Source of the DNA: a virus
Strand: one strand, 5' to 3'
DNA: 25,273 nucleotides
IMG/VR virus record: IMGVR_UViG_3300043548_000280
Coordinates: 1-25,273 of that record
In this document: in pieces, positions 1 to 6,445 of the stretch
Numbering within the stretch: the first letter of the stretch is position 1
Layout of the letters: every line of letters starts with the position of its first letter
Made by a program: the position numbers and the translations under genes
Notes under the pieces: generated by a model
Told to the model about the DNA's origin: nothing
Seen by the model: only the letters and a program-made list of their open reading frames with translations
Databases searched by the model: none

Positions 1-1
1 T

Positions 2-664
2 ATGCAAAAAATAACACATAAACAAGATGTGGTTGAGTATTCAGGCGTCTTTACTAATGAAGAATGTTCTAATTTTATACAATATTGGAATAGTTTAGAC
101 GACTGGATGCTGTCTTGTTTTCCAGGAATGTACACAATATCTGGTAAAAAACCAAATGACGGACCAGGAAAAGAACTTGTCTTTCAAGCTAAAGACAAGA
201 TGCATAAATTAGCAGAAGAGGTTTTTAATAAAAAATTAAAACCTTTAACTCTCAGCACACACAAATGGACACCTGGTGCTTGGGCAGCTGACCATGCAGA
301 TAATGCTGAACTTGACGGAACACCAAATGCTTGGAAAGAAAACAAGCTGGTTGCAATAGTTTATTTAAACGATGACTATGAAGGTGGTAAGTTGACCTTT
401 AGAGATCATAAAATAGGAATAAAGCCAACGAAAGGCAACGTAGTAGTATTTGGGGTTGGCATAGATAACGTTCATGCCGTCACAGAAATATTAGGCGGAG
501 ACAGATACACAATGATGTGCTCTTTTGATTTTGAAGATTCTGTGTATACTGAAGACTTGCAGGCTCAAAAAGAATCTGTTTATGGCGCTCAAGAGGATCT
601 AAGGAAGCAGTGGGCTGAAGGAATAATGATGCCTAAAACTACCGCTACCGACCCAACTATCTAA
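2..664 (+). CDS. Prolyl-4-hydroxylase-like 2OG-Fe(II) oxygenase
   Basis: Predicted Fe(II)- and 2-oxoglutarate-dependent dioxygenase of the prolyl 4-hydroxylase type, 220 residues, cytosolic. The double-stranded beta-helix signature is visible: His98 and Asp100 (HAD) as the first two iron ligands, then YLNDDYEGGKLTF (121-133), distal His158, and Arg168 ten residues later as the probable 2OG carboxylate ligand. These enzymes hydroxylate protein side chains or small substrates; the substrate cannot be read from sequence. The ATG lies one base inside the window, so I cannot see its ribosome-binding site and a start further upstream is possible. The C-terminal 40 residues (from about 180) are charged and probably an extension outside the fold. 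A second oxygenase of the same type lies at 18558. Family confident, role open. Confidence 0.82.
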   Translation: MQKITHKQDVVEYSGVFTNEECSNFIQYWNSLDDWMLSCFPGMYTISGKKPNDGPGKELVFQAKDKMHKLAEEVFNKKLKPLTLSTHKWTPGAWAADHADNAELDGTPNAWKENKLVAIVYLNDDYEGGKLTFRDHKIGIKPTKGNVVVFGVGIDNVHAVTEILGGDRYTMMCSFDFEDSVYTEDLQAQKESVYGAQEDLRKQWAEGIMMPKTTATDPTI

Positions 665-673
665 TAATAGAAA

Positions 674-682
674 TGGTATACT
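674..682 (+). promoter_or_regulatory. Extended -10 promoter, leaderless start of the Dps gene
   Basis: TGGTATACT is an extended -10 box. Its last base is 7 nt before the ATG at 689, so the expected transcription start is the A of that ATG. No Shine-Dalgarno sequence precedes the ATG. No convincing -35 box is seen, as expected for extended -10 promoters. Confidence 0.6.
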
Positions 683-688
683 AGAATA

Positions 689-1138
689 ATGGATCAGTTA
701 ATATCTTTATTAAAAAAATGGCAAGCAAATTCTTTTGTCATGTCGAGTGCAGCCCACGGATTTCATTGGAATGTTGAAGGGCCACTGTTTATGCAGTACC
801 ACGATTTCTTTGGCAAGATTTACGAAGATGTCGATGGGACAATAGATATTATATCCGAGTGGTTAAGAAAATTTGACGTACAGGCTCCTTATGCTTTAAG
901 TCAGATTATTGTAAATCAAAGTACCGTAGATACTGTTACAGCCAGTAACTCTCCAATATCGATGACAAAAATTTTATTTGATGTAAATGAAGTAATGTTG
1001 AGCGACCTTGCAACATTATTTAATACAGCAACAGAAGCAGGCGAAGAAGGCCTGGCTAATTTTATATCTGAAAGACAAGATAGCCATAAAAAATGGCAGT
1101 GGTGGCTTAAAGCAAGCTTAAAACAAACAATTAACTAG
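689..1138 (+). CDS. dps: Dps-like ferritin with intact ferroxidase ligands
   Basis: Dps family mini-ferritin, 149 residues: oligomeric four-helix-bundle cage that oxidises Fe(II) with peroxide, stores iron and protects DNA. The intersubunit ferroxidase ligands are present with family spacing: His26 in HGFHWN, His38 twelve residues later, then Asp53 and Glu57 in DIISEWL. These correspond to E. coli Dps His51, His63, Asp78 and Glu82. There is no Lys-rich N-terminal tail, so DNA binding through a tail is unlikely. The gene appears to start leaderless. It is followed by a TauD-like dioxygenase and a second, degenerate Dps paralogue, suggesting an iron/oxidative-stress cluster. Likely job: sequester iron and remove peroxide during infection (inference). 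Confidence 0.85.
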   Translation: MDQLISLLKKWQANSFVMSSAAHGFHWNVEGPLFMQYHDFFGKIYEDVDGTIDIISEWLRKFDVQAPYALSQIIVNQSTVDTVTASNSPISMTKILFDVNEVMLSDLATLFNTATEAGEEGLANFISERQDSHKKWQWWLKASLKQTIN

Positions 1139-1151
1139 AATAGGAATGCTT

Positions 1152-1949
1152 ATGCAAGAAATTGAGGTCATTGAATTTCCAGGCTTCGAATCAATAAAAG
1201 AAAACTTTTCACATTATAGGCAAAAGTTTTTAGATTCAAAAATTTTAGCTTTTAGAAATGTTCATGCAGACTATTCTTTGCAAGAAGACATAATAAAATT
1301 TTTTGGCGATAATCTTGGGTGGTATCCAAATAATGAGATACCTAATAGGTCTGATTATATAGAGGATCATCACAAGCACATGCTTGGCCCAACCATTGCA
1401 ACAAAAGATGAGTGGATGCTGGGATGGCATATAGAATGGGTAGAAAATGAAAACGACTCATTCAGGGCTGGCGTATGGAATATGACAAAATTTGATTGTG
1501 AGTATGATACGGGAAACACATGTTTTGTAGATATGACCAGCTTATACAATTCATTAACGGAAGAAGAGCAAGGTTTTCTTGACAAGTGTGTAGTAGTATT
1601 AGATTCTCAGGGTAGAAATGTACAGTATTCTTATATTAAAAAACACTGGATTACTGGTGAAAAAACATTGAGAACGTTTTGTGGAAATTATGGAATTACT
1701 ACTTTAAAAACATATGATGGTAGACATTTTACTGATAACGAATTAAAAGAGTTTGAAAGACTGCACAGTAAAATAATTGACAATGTTTGGAATAATAAAG
1801 ATATAAGAATGGTACATAGATGGCAAAAGGGAGATCTACTGATACCAGATCTGTTTAAGTTAGCCCACGCAGTAACGGGCGGGTTTGTTCAAAATCAAAG
1901 ACAGCTAGACGGAATGTTTGCAAAAGCAAACCCCTGGTCATTAAGATAG
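1152..1949 (+). CDS. TauD/AsnO-type 2OG-Fe(II) dioxygenase
   Basis: Member of the TauD/TfdA/clavaminate-synthase superfamily, 265 residues. Iron ligands are His93 and Glu95 (WHIEW) and His239 (LAHAV), with Arg250 eleven residues after the distal His, as in TauD. The GNTCFVDM segment matches the family's GGDTxFxNM. The first motif is HxE rather than HxD, which is typical of AsnO, VioC and clavaminate synthase, enzymes that hydroxylate amino acids or peptides. Substrates therefore could be an amino acid as easily as taurine. I place the start at 1152 because AGGA at 1142-1145 is 6 nt upstream; an in-frame ATG at 1146 sits on top of that site. It lies between two Dps genes and needs Fe(II), which may be why they are together (inference). 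Confidence 0.8.
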   Translation: MQEIEVIEFPGFESIKENFSHYRQKFLDSKILAFRNVHADYSLQEDIIKFFGDNLGWYPNNEIPNRSDYIEDHHKHMLGPTIATKDEWMLGWHIEWVENENDSFRAGVWNMTKFDCEYDTGNTCFVDMTSLYNSLTEEEQGFLDKCVVVLDSQGRNVQYSYIKKHWITGEKTLRTFCGNYGITTLKTYDGRHFTDNELKEFERLHSKIIDNVWNNKDIRMVHRWQKGDLLIPDLFKLAHAVTGGFVQNQRQLDGMFAKANPWSLR

Positions 1950-1959
1950 GAATGGTAAA

Positions 1960-2436
1960 ATGAAAAAGAATGAATTAATTAAGTCTCTACAAGAGTTTCA
2001 GGCCAACTCTGTAGTGTTTGCACATCTGGTGCATGGCTTCCACTGGAACACAGAGTCTGTTTTGATGAGGCAGTCTCGTATTGTTTATGAAGAGATTTAT
2101 AAAGATGCAGAAAATTCAGTACACGAAGTATCGGTATGGTTAAGAAGATTAAATGGTGAAGCTCCTTATACACTAGAAGAGTTTACTAAAAATCAAACAT
2201 TAGGAAATGTAAAGCCAGAAACTTACTGCGGGGTAGAGATGGCACAGCACCTTGTACCAATTAATCAAAGAATGATTGAAGATATTAAGGTGTTAGTAGA
2301 GCAGGCAATTGTTCATAGAGAGCACGGACTTGTTCAATTTTTATCTAATAGACTAGGTCAGCATCAGGAGTGGGATTGGTTCTTGCAATCAAGCTTAAAA
2401 CTACCGCCAAACCCTTGGAAATCTTTAAAGGACTAA
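1960..2436 (+). CDS. Dps-like protein with degenerate ferroxidase site
   Basis: Second Dps-family protein, 158 residues, clearly paralogous to the gene at 689: shared HGFHWN, IY-D/E, V/EWLR+ and final W-W/F-L-SLK features. Aligning the two with a 2-residue offset, His28 is kept, but the other ferroxidase ligands are replaced: His by Arg40, Asp by His55, Glu by Val59. The canonical iron-oxidation centre is therefore absent. It may be a structural or regulatory partner forming mixed cages with the first Dps, a DNA- or other ligand-binding cage, or may bind metal through new residues (His22, His25, His55). AGGAA at 1948-1952 serves as the ribosome-binding site. The C-terminus carries a PPNPW extension missing from the first copy. 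Confidence 0.78.
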   Translation: MKKNELIKSLQEFQANSVVFAHLVHGFHWNTESVLMRQSRIVYEEIYKDAENSVHEVSVWLRRLNGEAPYTLEEFTKNQTLGNVKPETYCGVEMAQHLVPINQRMIEDIKVLVEQAIVHREHGLVQFLSNRLGQHQEWDWFLQSSLKLPPNPWKSLKD

Positions 2437-2439
2437 ATA

Positions 2440-3492
2440 ATGCAGCTTGATACTACTGTTAGTAATATATGTTTTGATGACATACTTTTGTTACCTTCTA
2501 GGTCAAATATAAAAAGTAGATCTAACGTAACAATTAAAAGCTTATTGGGTAATCCAAAAAATCCAGACGGGATTATAGAGATACCTAATGCTTTTATGAC
2601 TGCACCGATGGAATTTATTAATAGTAATAGAATGATAGAGGAAGTAACTCTTGCAGGAGGTATAGCTTTTGTTCATAGATTTATGTCGATAGAAAAAAGA
2701 CTTGAGCAGATGCAGTATCAAATATTAAACAATCCACATAATAATCGTGTGGGATTTTCTATTAATAATCATGAAGCATCAGATAAAAATTTGATTGATA
2801 AGCTTGTTAATATGGGTGTTAAAATTATTTTAATAGACACAGCTTTTGGGCACACAGACACTTCAATATTAGCAGTAAAAGACCTTAGATCTATATGCCC
2901 ATCGTGGGTCCATATAATGTCTGGTAACGTATCCTCTTTTGAAGCATACAGAGATTTGATGGATGCTGGTGCCGACTCTGTACGTGTAGGCATTGGTGGA
3001 GGGGCTGCTTGTACTACTAGGGTAGTCACTGGTTTTGGTCAACCAGTTTTATCTTCAGTTATTGATATTTATGAAAGAGTAAAAGAGTACTCTGTAAATG
3101 GAATAATTTCTGACGGTGGAATTAAAAATAATGGTGACGCAGTGAAGGCTTTAGCTGCGGGAGCAAGTGCAATAATGATGGGTAATTTTTTTGCTGGGCA
3201 TGAAGAATGCGATAGAGACGGCAATGGTAATCTTGCGTTTAGGGGCTTAGCCTCACGAGGTATACAGACAATGGACGGTGTCGTTGTGCCACCAGAAAGA
3301 CTACACGTCGAAGGTGCGGAAGCAATTTTAAATAGTAAAGGTTTTGTAAAAGACTCTATTCAGCAGTTAATTAATAATATTAGAAGCGGAATGTCGTATT
3401 GCGGATCAGAAAATCTAGAGTCTTTAAGAAAAGAAGCAAGATTTATTAAGGTTTCCCCACAGTCATCACTGGAATCTGGTAGCAGAATTTAA
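2440..3492 (+). CDS. IMP dehydrogenase / GMP reductase family enzyme without CBS domains
   Basis: 350-residue TIM-barrel oxidoreductase of the IMPDH/GMPR family (purine nucleotide interconversion). Visible: N-terminal FDDILLLPS (12-20), the catalytic loop [11 protein letters not shown] with nucleophile Cys191, phosphate-binding [10 protein letters not shown] (224-233), FRGLASRG (267-274) and a C-terminal MSYCG segment. The length and the absence of a CBS pair make it resemble GMP reductase or minimal phage IMPDHs. The usual GIGPGSxCTTR is altered (GGGAA). The remaining flap region does not let me choose between IMP oxidation and GMP reduction. AAGGA at 2428-2432 precedes the ATG. It closes the first gene block; a hairpin and new promoter follow. 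Likely role: steering host purines towards guanine nucleotides or salvage for phage DNA synthesis (inference). Confidence 0.85.
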   Translation: MQLDTTVSNICFDDILLLPSRSNIKSRSNVTIKSLLGNPKNPDGIIEIPNAFMTAPMEFINSNRMIEEVTLAGGIAFVHRFMSIEKRLEQMQYQILNNPHNNRVGFSINNHEASDKNLIDKLVNMGVKIILIDTAFGHTDTSILAVKDLRSICPSWVHIMSGNVSSFEAYRDLMDAGADSVRVGIGGGAACTTRVVTGFGQPVLSSVIDIYERVKEYSVNGIISDGGIKNNGDAVKALAAGASAIMMGNFFAGHEECDRDGNGNLAFRGLASRGIQTMDGVVVPPERLHVEGAEAILNSKGFVKDSIQQLINNIRSGMSYCGSENLESLRKEARFIKVSPQSSLESGSRI

Positions 3493-3499
3493 AAATATT

Positions 3500-3540
3500 T
3501 GATATAATTTATATAGACCGCCTTATGGGGTCTATATAAT
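3500..3540 (+). promoter_or_regulatory. Tandem -10 boxes around an 11-bp hairpin before hsp20
   Basis: TGATATAAT (3500-3508) is an extended -10. It is followed at once by an inverted repeat with 11-bp arms (3509-3519 and 3529-3539, TTATATAGACC / GGTCTATATAA). A second TATAAT (3535-3540) overlaps the right arm, giving a start near 3547 and a leader with the strong AAAGGAGG site at 3554-3561. The hairpin lacks a T-tract, so it may be an operator or 5' mRNA structure rather than a terminator. Confidence 0.5.
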
Positions 3541-3567
3541 AATTTATTCGCTTAAAGGAGGAATAAA

Positions 3568-3987
3568 ATGGTAACAACATATGCATGGGATCTTTTTCGT
3601 GATCCCCTATTTATTGGCTTCAACGAAATGGTTGATCGCCTAAATTCAGTTCATACAGCAGCATCTCATCAATCATACCCGCCATACAACATCGTAAAGG
3701 TGGATGAAGAAACATATAATGTTGATCTAGCATTAGCTGGGTTTGATAAAAAAGATGTTGATGTAACTGTAGATAACGGAACCCTTATTATTAGGGGTGA
3801 GATTTCTACAGAAAACTCTGGAGAAGCAATTCATAAAGGAATTGCTGCTCGTAAATTCACACGAACATTTGCTTTAGGTGAATATATGGAGGTAACTGCA
3901 GCTGAATTAAAAAATGGTTTACTATCCATAACAATTGAAAAAATTGTTCCAGAAGATAAGAAGCCGAAGACAATTAAAATCAAGTAA
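3568..3987 (+). CDS. Hsp20-family small heat-shock chaperone
   Basis: Small heat-shock protein, 139 residues, an ATP-independent holdase. Order: N-terminal arm (1-38) with LFRDPLFIGF resembling IbpA-type proteins, alpha-crystallin domain (about 39-130) with the A-L-A-GF-K-DV segment and GLLSITIEK (G-x-L hallmark), then the C-terminal IKIK anchor (IxI motif) that docks into a neighbouring dimer. Start is fixed by AAAGGAGG ending 6 nt upstream. It has its own promoter region and is followed by the next promoter 2 nt after its stop codon. Hsp20 genes occur in T4-like cyanophages, where they probably aid virion protein folding; the same role is likely here. Confidence 0.93.
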   Translation: MVTTYAWDLFRDPLFIGFNEMVDRLNSVHTAASHQSYPPYNIVKVDEETYNVDLALAGFDKKDVDVTVDNGTLIIRGEISTENSGEAIHKGIAARKFTRTFALGEYMEVTAAELKNGLLSITIEKIVPEDKKPKTIKIK

Positions 3988-3989
3988 GG

Positions 3990-4096
3990 TATAATTGTAG
4001 TGTCCCACAGGGTGGGGCACGGGCCAATAGTTACGCCTTAGGATACACCTGAGCATGTGTTTAAACTGCTCACCAAACATTAAGGGGAACAAAGTA
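3990..4096 (+). promoter_or_regulatory. Promoter and structured 5' leader of the kinase/nucleotidyltransferase gene
   Basis: TATAAT (3990-3995) predicts a start near 4002. Two hairpins lie in the leader: 4000-4008 paired with 4012-4020 (GTGTCCCAC/GTGGGGCAC, one G-U pair, loop AGG; its outermost pairs precede the predicted start) and 4038-4042 with 4048-4052. GGC 4022-4024 can also pair with GCC 4035-4037. AAGGGGA (4082-4088) is the ribosome-binding site for GTG 4097. A nearly 100-nt folded leader is unusual in a window full of leaderless genes and may be a regulatory RNA; I match it to no known riboswitch. Confidence 0.45.
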
Positions 4097-4858
4097 GTGA
4101 TAATTCAAATTATTGGACTTCCAGGATCTGGGAAAACGGAATTAGCTAAAGCTTTAAAAGAACGCATCAATGCAATTCATTTAAATGCAGATGAAGTTCG
4201 TGCAACAGTAAATTCAGACCTTGGATTTACGCCAGAGGATAGAGTTGAGCAAGCAAGAAGAATGGGCGAAATGGCTCGTCTTATTGCAAAACAGGATGTT
4301 GCTCCAGTTATAGTTGATTTTGTATGTCCAACAGAAGCTACACGACAAGCATTTGGCAAGCCAGATATTTTGGTATACATGTATACAATATCTGAGGGCA
4401 GATTTGAAGATACAAATAAAATGTTTGAAGCTCCACAAAAATATGACATAGGCTTTCCAAGCCACTTACTTGATCCAAATCAAAAAGCTTCTACTATAAT
4501 AGATCAATTTGGATTACATGATTGGTCAGCTCCAACAACACTAATGCTTGGAAGGTATCAGCCCTGGCATGAAGGTCATCATGCATTGTATGAAGAGGCT
4601 GGAAAGAGAACAAAACAAGTGCTACTTGGAGTTAGAAACACTTATAAGACAAGTGAAAAAGACCCACTTACTTTTAATGAAGTAAAAGAATATATTTCAA
4701 AGGATTCATTTATGGATGGATCAATGGTTTTGAGGTTACCAAACATTACAAACATTGTTTATGGTCGTGATGTTGGGTATAAGATTGAGCAGGTAAAGTT
4801 GGGAGACGAAATTGAAGCTATTAGCGCTACGCAAAAGCGTAAAGAAATGGGCATCTAG
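4097..4858 (+). CDS. P-loop (APS-kinase-like) kinase fused to HxGH nucleotidyltransferase
   Basis: Two-domain cytosolic enzyme of 253 residues. N-terminal half: Walker A GLPGSGKT (residues 7-14) followed by LNADEVR (29-35), the layout of adenylylsulfate (APS) kinase and related small-molecule kinases. C-terminal half: GRYQPWHEGHH (152-162) with the HxGH motif and a late ISATQKRKE (242-250), the signature of NMN/nicotinate-type adenylyl- or cytidylyltransferases. The second domain is about 110 residues, far too short for ATP sulfurylase, so this is not a standard PAPS synthetase. Possible roles are NAD-precursor metabolism or activation of a small alcohol. I choose GTG 4097 because AAGGGGA lies 8 nt upstream and the P-loop strand follows directly; an in-frame ATG at 4055 would add MCLNCSPNIKGNKV. 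Confidence 0.72.
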   Translation: MIIQIIGLPGSGKTELAKALKERINAIHLNADEVRATVNSDLGFTPEDRVEQARRMGEMARLIAKQDVAPVIVDFVCPTEATRQAFGKPDILVYMYTISEGRFEDTNKMFEAPQKYDIGFPSHLLDPNQKASTIIDQFGLHDWSAPTTLMLGRYQPWHEGHHALYEEAGKRTKQVLLGVRNTYKTSEKDPLTFNEVKEYISKDSFMDGSMVLRLPNITNIVYGRDVGYKIEQVKLGDEIEAISATQKRKEMGI

Positions 4859-4903
4859 GATATGGGATTACATTTCCAAAGATAACGGAATGGAGTGGCC
4901 CTC

Positions 4904-5107
4904 TTGAAAGTTACTAAAAAAAGATCTGCTTTAAAGGCATTGACATGGAGGGCTATTGGCACACTAGATACATTTCTGCTCTCATGGATTATAACAAAAG
5001 AGCCAATTACGGCAGGTGCAATTGCAAGTTTTGAAGTCTTAACTAAAACAATTTTATATTATTTCCACGAACGTGGCTGGAACAAAGTGCAATGGGGTAG
5101 ACAGTAA
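4904..5107 (+). CDS. DUF2061 small membrane protein (copy 1)
   Basis: Small two-helix membrane protein of the DUF2061 family, function unknown. Typical features are the basic N-terminus, ALKALTWRAIGTLDTF, a second hydrophobic stretch, and the YYFHERGWNKVQWG ending. I prefer TTG 4904, with TGGAG (4891-4895) 8 nt upstream; the in-frame GTG 4895 overlaps that site and would add three residues. The stop codon overlaps the next ATG by 1 nt (TAATG), so it is translationally coupled to the zinc-ribbon gene. A second DUF2061 gene lies at 16460, also next to a Cys-rich microprotein. Confidence 0.75.
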   Translation: MKVTKKRSALKALTWRAIGTLDTFLLSWIITKEPITAGAIASFEVLTKTILYYFHERGWNKVQWGRQ

Positions 5108-5289
5108 TGCCAATATATGAGTATAAATGTGAATGCAATGATAAAGTAGTTCCATTCACAATGTCTATTAAAGATTATCAGCCAAACCAGGTGTGCACAG
5201 AATGTGGTAGTGACATGCAAAGATACTATACTCCAACGGGCATACAGTTCAAAGGCTCTGGGTTTTATAAAACAGATAACCCTAAGTAA
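5107..5289 (+). CDS. FmdB-type zinc-ribbon microprotein
   Basis: 60-residue protein of the FmdB/regulatory zinc-ribbon family. It begins with the family's MPIYEYKCE. It has Cys8 and Cys10 in CEC rather than a clean first CxxC, then Cys31-x2-Cys34 (CTECG), and ends GSGFYKTD as is usual in the family. Likely a one-zinc ribbon; the role of family members is generally unknown. Start overlaps the previous stop by 1 nt. The slightly irregular first knuckle could weaken metal binding. Confidence 0.85.
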   Translation: MPIYEYKCECNDKVVPFTMSIKDYQPNQVCTECGSDMQRYYTPTGIQFKGSGFYKTDNPK

Positions 5290-5345
5290 ATTTATATTTC
5301 ACCTTTAGTTAACCAAAATAAGCAAAGTTTCATATTTAAATCAGA

Positions 5346-5368
5346 TACAATATTATTGTACTAGGAGG
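5346..5368 (+). promoter_or_regulatory. Promoter and ribosome-binding site of pstS
   Basis: TACAAT at 5346-5351 predicts a start near 5358 and a 15-nt leader containing AGGAGG (5363-5368), 4 nt before the ATG at 5373. The 50 bp upstream are AT-rich with no clear -35 or phosphate-box-like repeat that I can see. Confidence 0.45.
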
Positions 5369-5372
5369 TACT

Positions 5373-6389
5373 ATGAAACTTAAAGGTTTTATTTTGACGC
5401 TGGCTTTGACTGCCAGCCTTTTTTATTTACCATCAGCAAATGCTGAAACCGAATTAAAATCAGGAGGATCTACATTCTCTGCTAACTATATAGATAGATG
5501 TAGGGTAATGTATGCTCAGCAAGGTGGCAGTACCTTAAACTATACCGCTAACGGTTCTGGATCAGGAAGAAACTTTTTTAATAATAAATTGATAGACTTT
5601 GCAGTAACAGATACTCCATATAGTTCATCTGACGCAAAGCCAAAGGAAGAGTATATGTACCTACCTTTACTGGCTGGGCCAGTGGCAATCGTATACAACC
5701 TTCCAGAATATAAGGTTAGACTAAAGCTATCTAAAGAAGTACTTGCAAAAATATTTGCAGGACAAATTACAATGTGGAATGATCCTCAAATATCAAAACT
5801 AAATATAGGCAAGCTACCAAAGAAAAGAATTGTTGTTGTGTTTAGATCTGACGGATCTGGAACGTCAGAGGTATTTACTTCTTATCTAAATGCAGTGGCT
5901 CCAAAAATATGGACCAAACCAGGAAGCAAAACATTTACTTCCGCATTTCCAGGAGATATCAATAAATTTACTGGATATTTCCAATCATCTAATGGGGCAA
6001 TGCAAGTAGCCATCACTGGAAAAATGATGCCAGGAACCATTACATATAACGAAGTTTCCTATGTAGGAACTTTAAAGGCTGCGCTAATTGAAAATGAAGC
6101 TGGAAGATTTATTGCTCCCACAACATTAGCAGCATCTGCATTTTTATCAGGTTTAAAGTTTAATACAGATGGATCAGCAAGCTTGGACTATCTAAATAAG
6201 TCTAAAAGCTCATACAACATATCAACATTTGCTTACGCATTAGTTTACAAAAACAATGGAGAAAAGTCTGCTGATATAAAGAAGTTCTTAGAGTTTGCAT
6301 TGACTAAATGTAATAAGATCCCAAATTATGCGCCAATTACTGGCAATGCTTTAAAGGTTGCAAAAGCTCAGCTAGCAAAACTTAATTAA
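5373..6389 (+). CDS. pstS: PstS-like periplasmic/extracytoplasmic phosphate-binding protein
   Basis: 338-residue phosphate ABC-transporter substrate-binding protein. Sec signal peptide 1-24 with cleavage after SANA. Phosphate-binding loops are recognisable: GGSTFSA (31-37), GSGSGR (61-66), TDTPYS (79-84) and RSDGSGTSE (158-166). No lipobox cysteine is present, so unlike most actinobacterial PstS it should be released or periplasm-like soluble rather than lipid-anchored. No pstC, pstA or pstB is nearby, so it must feed a host permease, as proposed for cyanophage PstS. Such genes are well known phage auxiliary genes raising phosphate uptake during infection. A strong ribosome-binding site and its own promoter suggest independent, substantial expression. 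Confidence 0.92.
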   Translation: MKLKGFILTLALTASLFYLPSANAETELKSGGSTFSANYIDRCRVMYAQQGGSTLNYTANGSGSGRNFFNNKLIDFAVTDTPYSSSDAKPKEEYMYLPLLAGPVAIVYNLPEYKVRLKLSKEVLAKIFAGQITMWNDPQISKLNIGKLPKKRIVVVFRSDGSGTSEVFTSYLNAVAPKIWTKPGSKTFTSAFPGDINKFTGYFQSSNGAMQVAITGKMMPGTITYNEVSYVGTLKAALIENEAGRFIAPTTLAASAFLSGLKFNTDGSASLDYLNKSKSSYNISTFAYALVYKNNGEKSADIKKFLEFALTKCNKIPNYAPITGNALKVAKAQLAKLN

Positions 6390-6400
6390 CATTTTTTCAA

Positions 6401-6438
6401 TGATATAATTAACTTGTTATAAAAGTTATAACAAGGAG
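6401..6438 (+). promoter_or_regulatory. Extended -10 promoter, 5' stem-loop and ribosome-binding site
   Basis: TGATATAAT (6401-6409) predicts a start near 6416. A perfect 10-bp inverted repeat, CTTGTTATAA (6413-6422) and TTATAACAAG (6426-6435), has a 3-nt loop and would fold at the very 5' end of the mRNA. AAGGAG (6433-6438) partly overlaps its right arm, 7 nt before the TTG start at 6446. The fold could stabilise the transcript or gate ribosome access. Confidence 0.55.
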
Positions 6439-6445
6439 TTATTAG

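Noticed and set aside
1245-2173. - strand frames opposite the TauD and Dps genes
   Set aside because: Shadows of conserved + strand enzymes whose catalytic residues are visible. I found no credible - strand gene anywhere in the window.
4000-4054. tRNA or known riboswitch in the leader at 4000
   Set aside because: No cloverleaf, T-loop or CCA-like end, and the hairpins match no riboswitch consensus I can recall. Kept as a structured leader only.
4097-4858. Reading the fusion as a PAPS synthetase (APS kinase plus ATP sulfurylase)
   Set aside because: The C-terminal domain is only about 110 residues and its HxGH and ISAT motifs fit small NMN/nicotinate-type nucleotidyltransferases; ATP sulfurylase is several times longer.
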